36,432 nt of DNA, from positions 1-36,432 of the forward strand of contig QEXW01000098.1 of NCBI GenBank assembly GCA_003130845.1. Reading direction: 5' to 3'. Source of the DNA: Anaerolineae bacterium (lineage in GTDB: Bacteria; Chloroflexota; Anaerolineae; Anaerolineales; Villigracilaceae). A program made the translations under genes and the position numbers. The stretch's first letter is position 1; each line of letters starts with the position of its first letter. The notes under the pieces are model-generated. The model was given only the letters and a program-made list of their open reading frames with translations, was not told where the DNA came from and did no database searches. Shown here piece after piece: positions 16,918-25,289 of this stretch.

Positions 16918-16946
16918 TTGACAAGCGCTTCTATTCTTGATAATAT
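16918..16946 (+). promoter_or_regulatory. Sigma70 promoter of the IscA/HesB-like gene
   Basis: TTGACA (16918-16923), 17 bases, TAATAT (16941-16946); GATAAT two bases earlier is the alternative -10. It begins four bases after the preceding terminator. Confidence 0.7.
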
Positions 16947-16983
16947 TCATCCAAATTAGACGGTGTTTTTTCAGGAGTAACCT

Positions 16984-17421
16984 ATGCTTCAGGAAATCGA
17001 ACCCAATATCGGTATTGGAAATGAAGTGATGTATGTCTCCCCGGCAGCAGCCGAAGCAGTAAAAAACATTCTGGAACAGCGCAGCTTGCAAGGATACGCC
17101 TTGCGCGTTTATGTTTCGGGAGGCGGCTGTTGCGGGGTGCAATTTGGCATGGCGCTGGATAACAATATTCGTGCCAGCGACCTTTCCTTCCAATCGGCAG
17201 GTATCCAGGTTGTGGTAGATGAAATGTCTCTGGAATATTTGCGCGGAGCGCGAATTGACTTTGTCAACCACCCCTTGCGCGGCGCTGGCTTTATTGTAGA
17301 TAGCCCTCTCGCCAGCGCGGGCGGCTCGTGTGGCTGCGGCTCAAAGAGCCAAACACACGAACACGCCGAAGAAAGCACATGTGGCTGCGGAGGTGGTTCC
17401 TGCGGCTGCGGGGGCCATTAA
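16984..17421 (+). CDS. IscA/HesB-type Fe-S protein with an extra Cys-rich tail
   Basis: A 145-residue protein of the A-type Fe-S carrier / HesB family, which holds or transfers iron-sulfur clusters. Core residues about 15-112 include LRVYVSGGGCCGVQFGMALD (the first conserved Cys, with a second Cys beside it), VVVDEMSLEYLRGARIDFV and, near 110, SCGCG, matching the usual CxC of the family. The family normally ends about there. Here about 30 more residues follow, with Gly, His and three more CGC groups (TCGCGGGSCGCGGH). The tail could bind extra metal or a second cluster. It has its own promoter and AGGAG site and faces the feo operon across a shared terminator, fitting an iron-related role. Confidence 0.85.
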   Translation: MLQEIEPNIGIGNEVMYVSPAAAEAVKNILEQRSLQGYALRVYVSGGGCCGVQFGMALDNNIRASDLSFQSAGIQVVVDEMSLEYLRGARIDFVNHPLRGAGFIVDSPLASAGGSCGCGSKSQTHEHAEESTCGCGGGSCGCGGH

Positions 17422-17435
17422 CCTGCTTCGTCCTC

Positions 17436-17467
17436 AACAAAAACTCCGGGGGTCACCGGAGTTTTTT
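17436..17467. terminator. Bidirectional intrinsic terminator
   Basis: ACTCCGG (17443-17449) and CCGGAGT (17456-17462) form the stem with a six-base loop, flanked by A-rich sequence on the left and six T on the right. It ends the IscA-like gene on the plus strand and can also end the convergent feo operon on the minus strand. Confidence 0.85.
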
Positions 17468-17470
17468 GTT

Positions 17471-17704
17471 TCAGCCTTCCCAAAGTTTGAGCAAATCTAC
17501 TCGTCCGGCATGCTGGCATTGTTCTTGCAGGCTGCACCCGGCACAACCATCGCCACACGTTTCGTAAGGACGAATGTACCCAGCCCGCTGCAGGTGTTCG
17601 AGCATCATGCTAATCAGTGGCGCAGTAACGCCCAATTTCTTAGCGAGCAGATTCACTTCAAGCGTACCGCCGGAGCGGATTTCGGCCAGCAGTTGTTCGA
17701 GCAT
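17471..17704 (-). CDS. feoC: FeoC-like winged-helix protein
   Basis: A 77-residue protein starting MLEQLLAEIRSGGTLEVNLL, with a small winged helix (about 1-48: AKKLGVTAPLISMMLEHLQR, AGYIRP) followed by a Cys cluster CGDGCAGCSLQEQC (residues 50-63), the [4Fe-4S] or metal motif typical of FeoC. FeoC assists or regulates the FeoB iron permease, and in some bacteria its cluster reports iron or oxygen. The ATG at 17704 is five bases after the feoB stop, which places it as the third gene of feoABC; a longer upstream frame would overlap feoB and is not credible. Confidence 0.85.
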   Translation of the reverse strand: MLEQLLAEIRSGGTLEVNLLAKKLGVTAPLISMMLEHLQRAGYIRPYETCGDGCAGCSLQEQCQHAGRVDLLKLWEG

Positions 17705-17709
17705 AATAG

Positions 17710-19746
17710 CTACCCCCATCCGAACCAAACAGCCAGATGATACGTGACGACTCCCGCCGCCATTGAAAGCACCAAGTAGAGCAAAACGCTCAACCCAGCC
17801 CAGCGCCATGAGCTCGTCTCTTGCCGAATGACGGCTACGGTGGCCATGCACGGGATGAAAAACATAGTCACTACTAAAAAGGAGAGCGCCGAAGCGGTTG
17901 AGAAAGAAGCCGCGAGCGCTTCGGCCAAACCGGCTTCTGGAGCATTGCCAAACAAGACTCCCAGCGTAGCCACAGCGTTCTCTTTGGCCGGGAAACTGGT
18001 AATCAGCGCCACCGTCAGGCGCCAATCAAAGCCCATCCATCGTCCTACCGGCTCAATGAATTGTCCAAACCGCGCCAAAAAGCTGGTGTTCAAATCGCCC
18101 TCCGGCAAATAAGACAACACCCACACCAACAGTGACATGGCTAAAATCGCCGTGCCAGCCTTTTTGACAAACGCTATCGAACGCTGCCAAACCAGTAAAC
18201 CTATCGTGCGTGCATTTGGAATGTGATACAGCGGCATTTCCATGATAAAAGCCGAGCGTTGACCCTTGAAAAGCACCTGGTTGAGCAGCATACCACCCAA
18301 AACGAGCGTGACCAGCGTCATCAACACCAACCCCCACGAGACCCAGAGTGCATGCGCGCCAAAAAACACCGGGGCCATGAACGCAACCACAACCATTCTG
18401 GCGGTACAAGGAACAAGCGGGGCAATCAGAATCGTCAACAAGCGAGCTGGCCAGGAATCAATGACGCGTGTGCCCATAATGGCCGGAACGTTGCAGCCAA
18501 AGCCCAAAAAAAGCGGAAGGAACGATTTACCGTGTAAGCCCATCAGGTGCATGAGATTGTCCATTACATACGCTGCACGTGCCATGTAGCCCACATCTTC
18601 CAGCAAGGCAAAGGCAGCAAAAAAGACCACCAGAATAGGCAAAAAGGTAAGCACTGACCCCACCCCACCAATCGCGCCATCAACGACCATGCCTTGCACC
18701 CAAAGCGGCGCATTTTGCAACAGACTGCCTACCCATTCAGCAAACGGAACAATCAGTTGCGCGTCCATCCAATCCTGCACAGGCGCAGCCAAAGTAAAGG
18801 TAACCCAGAACACCAGGCCAAGCATGGCCGCTAAAATGAACAACCCCCAAACCGGATGCGCAGCCCAGCGGTCAAGCCGCTCAGTCAGCCCAATTTGCCC
18901 TATCTTCGGCTGTGTGACGGCGGCGCGCACCATGCGGCCAATCCACTCATAACGCCCCGAGGCCACGACCAGGAAGGCATCATCATGCTCGCGCAAAATG
19001 GTCGCCAGCGCAGCGCGGTTTTGCGCAGGGAGTACATTTTCCATCATTTTGGCCACTTCAGGGTCGCCTTCAAATAATTTCAGGGCCACCCAATCCGGGG
19101 GATAGGGTGCCGGGACATATTCCGCAGTCAGCGTTTCAATTTGTTGCAAAATTTGGCGGTGGTCCGCTCGAATTTCCGGCACACGCGGTTGAGAAACCAC
19201 CTTGCCCTCTAGCACACCTTCTACTACGCGCAACAAATCTCTCACACCAATTGCTTTGCTGGCCATCATCGGCACAACCGGCACACCAAGCGCAGCAGCC
19301 AACACTTCAGGCTCGACACGAATCCCCTCTTGCATCGCCACGTCCATCATATTGAGCGCAATCACCACCGGCGCCGAGAGCGAGAGTAATTCAGCCACTA
19401 AGTATAGACTACGCTCAAGATGTGCAGCGCTTACCACCGCTATCACCACTTGCGGGCGCTCCCGTACAATGAACTCACGCGCAATCACTTCCTCGGGCGA
19501 ATTGGCCGTGAGTGAATACGTACCGGGCAAGTCCACCAGGCAGAATTCACGCCCATTGTAGCGGAAGATTCCTTCGCGGCGCTCGACCGTTTTGCCCGTC
19601 CAGTTACCGACGTGCTGATTCAAACCGGTCAGCAAGTTGAACAGGGTTGATTTACCCATATTCGGCTGACCGGCCAAGGCAATCAGCGGCAAGCCTGCAG
19701 AAATTTGCGCAACCGGTACGACGGCAATCTCATGGCATTCGCTCAT
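17710..19746 (-). CDS. feoB: Ferrous iron transporter FeoB
   Basis: A 678-residue iron permease. The N-terminal G domain shows G1 GQPNMGKS (residues 26-33), G3 DLPG (72-75, followed by TYSLT) and G4 NMMD (132-135). A helical spacer follows to about residue 280, then a membrane part with about 8-9 helices including two Gate domains (the first with LEDVGYMARAAYVMDNLMH and GFGCNVPAIMGTRVID, the second with ENAVATLGVLFG). It moves Fe2+ into the cytoplasm, powered or gated by nucleotide hydrolysis. Its ATG overlaps the feoA stop by four bases (19743-19746) and feoC follows, giving a complete feoABC operon. Confidence 0.97.
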   Translation of the reverse strand: MSECHEIAVVPVAQISAGLPLIALAGQPNMGKSTLFNLLTGLNQHVGNWTGKTVERREGIFRYNGREFCLVDLPGTYSLTANSPEEVIAREFIVRERPQVVIAVVSAAHLERSLYLVAELLSLSAPVVIALNMMDVAMQEGIRVEPEVLAAALGVPVVPMMASKAIGVRDLLRVVEGVLEGKVVSQPRVPEIRADHRQILQQIETLTAEYVPAPYPPDWVALKLFEGDPEVAKMMENVLPAQNRAALATILREHDDAFLVVASGRYEWIGRMVRAAVTQPKIGQIGLTERLDRWAAHPVWGLFILAAMLGLVFWVTFTLAAPVQDWMDAQLIVPFAEWVGSLLQNAPLWVQGMVVDGAIGGVGSVLTFLPILVVFFAAFALLEDVGYMARAAYVMDNLMHLMGLHGKSFLPLFLGFGCNVPAIMGTRVIDSWPARLLTILIAPLVPCTARMVVVAFMAPVFFGAHALWVSWGLVLMTLVTLVLGGMLLNQVLFKGQRSAFIMEMPLYHIPNARTIGLLVWQRSIAFVKKAGTAILAMSLLVWVLSYLPEGDLNTSFLARFGQFIEPVGRWMGFDWRLTVALITSFPAKENAVATLGVLFGNAPEAGLAEALAASFSTASALSFLVVTMFFIPCMATVAVIRQETSSWRWAGLSVLLYLVLSMAAGVVTYHLAVWFGWG

Positions 19747-19985
19747 GCGCTCCTCCGCTGAACAAAGATTTGAGCAGCTTCACCACGCCCCAAGGCCACC
19801 CGCGCCCCTCGCACGGTAACAATCAACGGACCAAAGCGATAATTCTGGGTTACATTTACTTCCGCCCCAGGCGTAAACCCCAACGAAGCCAGGCGATTCT
19901 GGACCATCCGCCCACAGCCAAACGATAAGACAATCGCCTGTTCGCCCGTCTTCAGGCTAGATATTGATACAGATTGATGAGACAT
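19743..19985 (-). CDS. feoA: FeoA SH3-like protein
   Basis: An 80-residue cytoplasmic protein with the SH3-like fold of FeoA: LKTGEQAIVLSFGCGRMVQN, RLASLGFTPGAEVNVTQNY, and GARVALGRGEAAQIFV near the C-terminus. It interacts with FeoB to support Fe2+ uptake. It is first in feoABC, with an AAGGAG ribosome site, and overlaps feoB by ATGA. Confidence 0.95.
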   Translation of the reverse strand: MSHQSVSISSLKTGEQAIVLSFGCGRMVQNRLASLGFTPGAEVNVTQNYRFGPLIVTVRGARVALGRGEAAQIFVQRRSA

Positions 19986-20083
19986 CTTGCTCCTTTTTCC
20001 CTATCCATAAGAAAGGGATGCATAAGTGGTAGAATGAAGTTCAATTAAGCAGAAAAACAAACGATTTTTCGTGATTAGTATAT

Positions 20084-20102
20084 GTTAATTCTTAAAATTA
20101 GC
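20084..20102. promoter_or_regulatory. Weak candidate operator between feoA and the AOR gene
   Basis: GTTAATT and AATTAGC are imperfect arms (one mismatch) around a five-base centre in the 196-base divergent gap. An iron-responsive Fur or DtxR site would be expected here, but the match to known consensus boxes is poor. No clear promoter hexamers were found for either gene in this gap. Confidence 0.25.
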
Positions 20103-20181
20103 ATAGACAAAAATCGCCCTATTTTGCTAGGAGAATCGTCACAAAATTGCGCGACAAAACACACCTTTCGAGGTCTTTGCC

Positions 20182-21996
20182 ATGCAGCCCATTCTCAAAA
20201 TCAATCTCAGCACCCGCCAGATAGAATCGTTCTCCATTCCCACTGACTGGGAGCAAGATTTTTTAGGCGGCGCCTCATTGGCAGCCCGCTTGCTGTATGA
20301 TGCACTCACCCCTGAACTTAACCCGCTTGCTCCTGAAGCACCGCTGCTGATATTAAACGGGCCGCTTTCTGGCACAGCCGGCCCTACGGTGGGACGATTT
20401 GTCGTGTGCGGCAAGAGTCCTGCCACCCATCTCTGGGCTGAATCAAACTGCGGCGGATTCTTTGGTCCAGAATTGCGCATGGCCGGCTGGGATGGGATTT
20501 GGATTACAGGTCAGGCTGAGCATCCTGTCTACCTGCTGATTCAAGATTCAAACGTGGAAATTTGTCCGGCAGAATGGCTCTGGGGCAAAGATACATACGA
20601 AATTCAAGAGATTCTCAAACAGCAGCACGGCATCAGCGGATTACGCACCCTGGGAATTGGACTAGCCGGAGAACATCTGCTGCCGTATGCGCTATTGCTC
20701 TGCGACCATGGACGCGTGGCCGGAAGAACCGGGCTAGGTGCCGTGATGGGCAGCAAACATCTCAAAGCCATTTCCGTCAAAGGAACGGGCAAAGTGCCGG
20801 TGTTTGACCCGGCCGGATATGCTCCGCGGCGTTCGGCAGCCAACCTGGCTCTCAAAGCCGATCCGATGACCAGTGTGCTCAACAGCCTCGGCACAGCCGG
20901 CGCCGCCGACTACTTCAACTACTTGGGTGAACAACCCAAAAAATACTTCAGCGCCGGCCTGCTAGAAGGTGCCGATAACATTTCCGGCGCAAGCATCTCA
21001 GAAACGATTCTGGTAGGCAAATCGGCTTGCCATGCATGCGTCATTGCCTGCGGCAGGGTGGTCAAATTGGAAGACGGCGAGAAACGCAAAGGTCCAGAAT
21101 ACGAAACGCTGGTGGGGTTTGGCCCCAATTTAGGCATCACCAACCCAAAGGTTGTCACCCGCCTCGGTGAATTGTGCGACCGTTATGGAGTCGATTCGAT
21201 TTCGATGAGCGGTACCATTGGCCTAGCATTCCGCTTATATGAATTGGGGATTATTCATCCGGATGATGCCGACGGTTTAGAACTGGTCTGGGGCAACGCC
21301 GCTGCGGTAGAGCAATGTATACATCAGGCAGTGCACCGCCAGGGGTTTGGTCAGCTACTGGCCTTGGGCGCAAAGCGCTTGGCAGAACACTTTGGCGCAC
21401 CGGAGCAGGCGATTCAGGTCAACGGCCTGGAAGTGGCCTATCACGACCCACGCGGCGCATCGGGGATGGCAATCGTCTATGCCACTTCGCCGCGCGGCGC
21501 CTGCCACAATCAATCCGATTATTTTTTGGCAGATATAGGGCAAGTAGATGCCAGCCTCGGATTAGAATTTTACGACCGCCACGCCGGCGCCGAAAAAGCC
21601 GCCAATGTAGCCCGCCATCAAGATTTTCGCACGGTTAACAATGCGCTGGTCTTGTGCATGTTTGCCAATGTGCCACCCGAAACGATGGTCGAGTTGATTA
21701 ACGCCGCTTGCGGGTATCACTGGACCTTGCAGGATTTGCTCCGCGCCGGCGAGCGCGCTTGGAACCTCAAGCGGCTCATCAACCTAAAACTCGGTCTTAC
21801 GCGGGCGAATGACACCCTGCCCCTGCCCCTGCGGCAACCTTATGCTGAGGGAGGCTCGGCAGGCTACCTCATCCCCTTTGATGAGATGATGCAGGCCTAT
21901 TACATCGCCCGTGGCTGGGACCCGCTGACCGGTATTCCCAAACCAGAAAAACTACAGGCATTAGGTTTGCTTAATCTGCTTCCCAACAATCTGTAA
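20182..21996 (+). CDS. Aldehyde ferredoxin oxidoreductase family protein
   Basis: A 604-residue protein of the tungstopterin aldehyde:ferredoxin oxidoreductase (AOR/FOR) family, which oxidises aldehydes to acids and reduces ferredoxin. The N-terminal domain has LSGTAGPTVGRFVV and the pterin-contact stretch ESNCGGFFGPELRMAGWDG (about residues 87-105). The [4Fe-4S] ligands C283, C286 and C290 lie in CHACVIAC, and the distal Cys is probably in ALVLCMFA near residue 495. The DRYGVDSISMSGTIG block and the DPRGA block match the family. The start follows GAGGT. The substrate is unknown; aldehydes from the amine-degradation island nearby are one possibility. It diverges from the feo operon and slightly overlaps the convergent membrane protein gene. 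Confidence 0.9.
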   Translation: MQPILKINLSTRQIESFSIPTDWEQDFLGGASLAARLLYDALTPELNPLAPEAPLLILNGPLSGTAGPTVGRFVVCGKSPATHLWAESNCGGFFGPELRMAGWDGIWITGQAEHPVYLLIQDSNVEICPAEWLWGKDTYEIQEILKQQHGISGLRTLGIGLAGEHLLPYALLLCDHGRVAGRTGLGAVMGSKHLKAISVKGTGKVPVFDPAGYAPRRSAANLALKADPMTSVLNSLGTAGAADYFNYLGEQPKKYFSAGLLEGADNISGASISETILVGKSACHACVIACGRVVKLEDGEKRKGPEYETLVGFGPNLGITNPKVVTRLGELCDRYGVDSISMSGTIGLAFRLYELGIIHPDDADGLELVWGNAAAVEQCIHQAVHRQGFGQLLALGAKRLAEHFGAPEQAIQVNGLEVAYHDPRGASGMAIVYATSPRGACHNQSDYFLADIGQVDASLGLEFYDRHAGAEKAANVARHQDFRTVNNALVLCMFANVPPETMVELINAACGYHWTLQDLLRAGERAWNLKRLINLKLGLTRANDTLPLPLRQPYAEGGSAGYLIPFDEMMQAYYIARGWDPLTGIPKPEKLQALGLLNLLPNNL

Positions 21997-22774
21997 AGAA
22001 ATTAGTATTGCCAACCGGTAAGACACACTGCATCACAAAGCCATCCGAAAAGCGCACTGTCAAATCGAGCGAGCCAGCCGCTAAAGCCGAACGGCGGACA
22101 TAAAAGCGATACTCGACGCCGAAATGTTCCGTTAAAGAAGGCACTTGCCGGATAGGCAAATACATCCGTACCTGCGGATTGCTTGGCGCCTCTCTTAAGT
22201 ACGTATCTAGGTTGGTCAGCGCCTGTTCGGCGGGCCAATCGAGCCGTCCCAAGATACCAGCAAACAGTCCAATACAAACAATGAGCAAGAGATGCTGCGC
22301 AAGTTGCTTGCGGCGCAACCAACCCGACGGCTGAAGAGAAATATGAACATGGCGACGAGCTGTCCAACGCAAAGCGCCTGCTGCGGCCATGCCCACCCCA
22401 ATCAGCGGTAACGCCATCAGCACCGATTGCACTGTTGGGGCATCTTGCATTTGAAACAGAAATACAATCGCCAGTAGAACGGTTAAAATGATGCCGCCCC
22501 CCACAACGCCCTGATATTCCTCTGTAAACCAACCCGCAATCAGGCCAGCGAATCCCAAAGCCAAGCTCAACCAAGCCCATGTTGCCAGGGTATAGGGCCA
22601 ATCTAGGCCAAGCGGCAAGCGGGGAAACGAGAAAACGTTCACCAAAGCATTTGCCCAAACAAACGCCGTGGCAGCAAGCACGCCATACCAAGCAGCCAAA
22701 CGCATGCGCCGGCCACGTTCAGGCCAGCTCTCACTTTGTAGCGCAATTTGAAATTGCTCGAACAAGAAATTCAT
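21971..22774 (-). CDS. Membrane protein of unknown function
   Basis: A 267-residue protein beginning MNFLFEQFQIALQSESWPER. About five hydrophobic segments lie in roughly residues 27-190, followed by a soluble C-terminal domain of about 75 residues (TNLDTYLREAPSNPQVRMYL onward, probably outside the membrane) ending close to two Cys. I do not recognise a family. The start at 22774 is chosen over the earlier ATG at 22867 because it has an AGGA site and the longer version adds an unlikely segment. Its 3' end overlaps the AOR gene by 26 bases tail to tail. Confidence 0.65.
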   Translation of the reverse strand: MNFLFEQFQIALQSESWPERGRRMRLAAWYGVLAATAFVWANALVNVFSFPRLPLGLDWPYTLATWAWLSLALGFAGLIAGWFTEEYQGVVGGGIILTVLLAIVFLFQMQDAPTVQSVLMALPLIGVGMAAAGALRWTARRHVHISLQPSGWLRRKQLAQHLLLIVCIGLFAGILGRLDWPAEQALTNLDTYLREAPSNPQVRMYLPIRQVPSLTEHFGVEYRFYVRRSALAAGSLDLTVRFSDGFVMQCVLPVGNTNFFTDCWEAD

Positions 22775-22897
22775 CCTACATCCTATCCAAACCAAAAGAG
22801 TGAAACAACCTTGTAATTTTATCGCGCTCCTAACAAAAAGGGACTCCAGCAGCGCAAGGCGCTTCAAGAATCAGATGTTTTTCTAATTACCCCCTGT

Positions 22898-22903
22898 TAT
22901 AAT
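22898..22903 (+). promoter_or_regulatory. -10 element of the phosphohexomutase gene
   Basis: A perfect TATAAT 31 bases before the ATG at 22935; the -35 region (ATGTTT at 17 bases spacing) is weak. Confidence 0.5.
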
Positions 22904-22934
22904 CTCTCCAAAATCCCTCCCCCAGGAGTTTTTT

Positions 22935-24359
22935 ATGGCCTATAAAATCAAATTCGGCACTGACGGCTGGCGCGGTGTAATTGCCGAGGATTACACCTTT
23001 GATAACGTGCGCCGGGCAGCACAAGGCTTTGCTACGTACATGCTTGCCCAAGGGAAGGCCGGTCAGTGGATTGTCATTGGGCATGACAAGCGCTTTCACT
23101 CTGAAAATTTCGCCATCGCTGCCGCCGAAGTGCTGGCCGGCAACGGTCTAAACGTCTGGTTAACCGAAGGGGCAACACCCACACCGGTCATCGCCTTTTC
23201 GGTTGTAAATAAAAAGGCAGCGGGGGCCATCAATATCACGGCTTCGCACAATCCGCCGACCGATAACGGCTTCAAAGTGCGTAACGAAACCGGCGGAGCG
23301 ATTGACCCTGAAGGCTTGAAGCAAATTGAAGCCGCCGTTCCCGATTCCATCGAACAGGTGAAACGACTTCCGTATACCACAGCCAGTGCAGAGGGGAAAA
23401 TCGTCAAATTTGACCCTGCGCCGGCCTACATCGAACACCTCCAGAAGTTGATTGACCTACAACCAATCAAAGACGCCGGCCTAACGGTGATGGTAGATGC
23501 CATGTGGGGCAACGGCGCCGGTTGGCTGCCCCGCTTATTGGCCGGCGGCAAGACGCGCGTCCTAGAAATTCACAATGAACGCAACCCCATTTTCCCCGAA
23601 ATGAAGCGCCCCGAACCAATTCCACCGAATATTGATGCCGGCCTGCGCGCAACCGTAGAACATCAGGCGGATGTGTTGCTCATCCTGGATGGCGATGCCG
23701 ACCGTTTGGGCGTTGGTGATGAAAACGGAAAATTTGTCAACCAGTTACGCGTCTACGCGCTCCTGGCGTATTACCTGCTGGAATTGCGCGGCGAGCGGGG
23801 CGACATCGTCAAAACCCTCTCAACAACCGGCATGTTAAACATTCTAGGCGACCTATACGGGGTTCGCGTGCATGAAACGGGCGTAGGATTCAAGTATGTG
23901 GCGCCGAAAATGACCGAGACGAATGCGCTCATCGGCGGCGAGGAAAGCGGTGGCTATGCCTTCCGTGGAAATGTACCAGAGCGCGATGGCATTTTAGCAG
24001 GCTTATATATGCTCGACTTTATGGTGCGGCTGGGAAAAAAACCAACCGAACTCTTGCAAGTCTTATTCCAGAAAGTCGGCGGCGAATTTTTCTATGACCG
24101 GGTAGATAGCCCCTTCAGCGGTGACCGCGCAGCCCGTGAACAAATCATTCTGAACGCCAATCCACAGACCATCGGTGGGCTGAAGGTCAAAGAACTCATC
24201 ACGCTGGATGGCTTCCAATTCAAACTGGAAGATGGCGGCTGGTTGCTCATCCGCTTTAGCGGTACCGAGCCGATTCTGCGCGTCTATTGCGAAACTCGGC
24301 ACGGAGACAAAGTACAAGCTATCTTACAAGACGGGCTGAAGGTGGCAGGGATACAATAA
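22935..24359 (+). CDS. Phosphoglucomutase/phosphomannomutase family protein
   Basis: A 474-residue alpha-D-phosphohexomutase, which moves phosphate between C1 and C6 of hexose or hexosamine phosphates for cell-wall and polysaccharide precursors. All four family loops are present: the phosphoserine loop [11 protein letters not shown] (about residues 96-106), the metal loop DGDADRLG (about 252-259), the sugar loop [10 protein letters not shown] (about 335-344) and the phosphate loop [12 protein letters not shown] near 440. The start is set by CAGGAG. Whether it prefers glucose, mannose or glucosamine phosphate cannot be told. It heads a run of plus-strand genes (tatD, polyprenyl synthase). Confidence 0.92.
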   Translation: MAYKIKFGTDGWRGVIAEDYTFDNVRRAAQGFATYMLAQGKAGQWIVIGHDKRFHSENFAIAAAEVLAGNGLNVWLTEGATPTPVIAFSVVNKKAAGAINITASHNPPTDNGFKVRNETGGAIDPEGLKQIEAAVPDSIEQVKRLPYTTASAEGKIVKFDPAPAYIEHLQKLIDLQPIKDAGLTVMVDAMWGNGAGWLPRLLAGGKTRVLEIHNERNPIFPEMKRPEPIPPNIDAGLRATVEHQADVLLILDGDADRLGVGDENGKFVNQLRVYALLAYYLLELRGERGDIVKTLSTTGMLNILGDLYGVRVHETGVGFKYVAPKMTETNALIGGEESGGYAFRGNVPERDGILAGLYMLDFMVRLGKKPTELLQVLFQKVGGEFFYDRVDSPFSGDRAAREQIILNANPQTIGGLKVKELITLDGFQFKLEDGGWLLIRFSGTEPILRVYCETRHGDKVQAILQDGLKVAGIQ

Positions 24360-24367
24360 AGGCTATT

Positions 24368-24442
24368 CGGTGTCAGGTGTAACAGGTCAGAGAAAGCGTT
24401 CTCATCGCACTTGGCACCACCCTCCCCTCGCACCGGACACCG
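24368..24442. repeat. Imperfect inverted repeat in the intergenic gap
   Basis: CGGTGTCAGGTG (24368-24379) and CACCGGACACCG (24431-24442) match as inverted arms at 11 of 12 positions, 51 bases apart. The stretch between also contains related words (CACTTGGCACC). It looks like a decayed dispersed element rather than a terminator. It fills most of the 102-base gap before tatD. Confidence 0.4.
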
Positions 24443-24461
24443 CCTGATTTACCCAGCGCTC

Positions 24462-25280
24462 ATGTTCTTGACCGACACACACTGCCACCTGAATTTCCAA
24501 CAATTCGATGCAGACCGCACCGAGGTGCTGGAACGCGCCTGGCAAGCAGGGATTGAGCGAATCCTAATCCCAGGCACCGACCTGAGTTCATCACGTTCGG
24601 CGTTGCGTTTGGCCAATTCTCACCCTAACCTATTCGCCGCCATCGGCATTCATCCAACCGAGGCAGTGAACAATCTCTCTGCAACCTTGGCCGAAATTAG
24701 CGCTCTGGCACACGCTACCAAAGTCAAAGCCTTGGGTGAAATCGGCTTAGATTATTACTGGCAGGCTGCGCCGCGCCATGTGCAACAGGAAACGCTAGAA
24801 AGACAGTTAACCCTCGCTGCCACGCTCAACCTACCGGTTGTGCTGCACATGCGCGAAGCACAAGATGCCCCCGATGGAGAATGCGCCTGGGATTTGCTGG
24901 CGATTTTGGAAGCATGGGTCAATGACCTGCGCGCAAAACATAGCCCGCTTGCCGAACGCCCAGGCGTGCTTCATTCCTTTAGCGGCACAGCGGCTACCGC
25001 GCAAAAAGCGATTGCCCTAAACTTCTACATTGGCATTTCAGGCCCCGTGACGTACAAAAATGCTGAAGCCAAACGGCAGTTGGTCAAAGCCCTGCCACTC
25101 GAACGCATACTCCTCGAAACGGATGCACCCTACCTTGCACCTGTTCCGAAACGCGGAGCGCGCAACGAACCAGCATTGATACGCCATATTGCTGATAAAA
25201 TTGCAGAAATCTACTCTAAAAACGCCGAGGAAATCGCCGCCCACACAAGCGCGAATGCGGCGCGGCTATTTGCCTGGTGA
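24462..25280 (+). CDS. tatD: TatD family metal-dependent hydrolase
   Basis: A 272-residue TIM-barrel nuclease of the TatD family. Metal-site motifs are present: THCH near the N-terminus (HxH at residues 7 and 9), the Glu in ALGEIGLDYYW (about residue 92), VVLHMREA, VLHSFSG and the C-terminal LLETDAPYLAPVP. Family members are 3'-5' DNA exonucleases or D-aminoacyl-tRNA deacylase-like enzymes. The ATG at 24462 directly precedes the first motif; the frame is open further upstream but only with a TTG. It has no strong ribosome site. The stop is nine bases before the next gene. Confidence 0.93.
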   Translation: MFLTDTHCHLNFQQFDADRTEVLERAWQAGIERILIPGTDLSSSRSALRLANSHPNLFAAIGIHPTEAVNNLSATLAEISALAHATKVKALGEIGLDYYWQAAPRHVQQETLERQLTLAATLNLPVVLHMREAQDAPDGECAWDLLAILEAWVNDLRAKHSPLAERPGVLHSFSGTAATAQKAIALNFYIGISGPVTYKNAEAKRQLVKALPLERILLETDAPYLAPVPKRGARNEPALIRHIADKIAEIYSKNAEEIAAHTSANAARLFAW

Positions 25281-25289
25281 GGGACTATT

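Noticed and set aside
17471..18025. 184-residue version of the FeoC-like protein
   Set aside because: The extra 107 residues overlap feoB in another frame and look non-biological; the 77-residue form fits the family.
20084..20102. Confident Fur or DtxR box for feoABC
   Set aside because: The half-sites match neither consensus well; kept only as a weak candidate.
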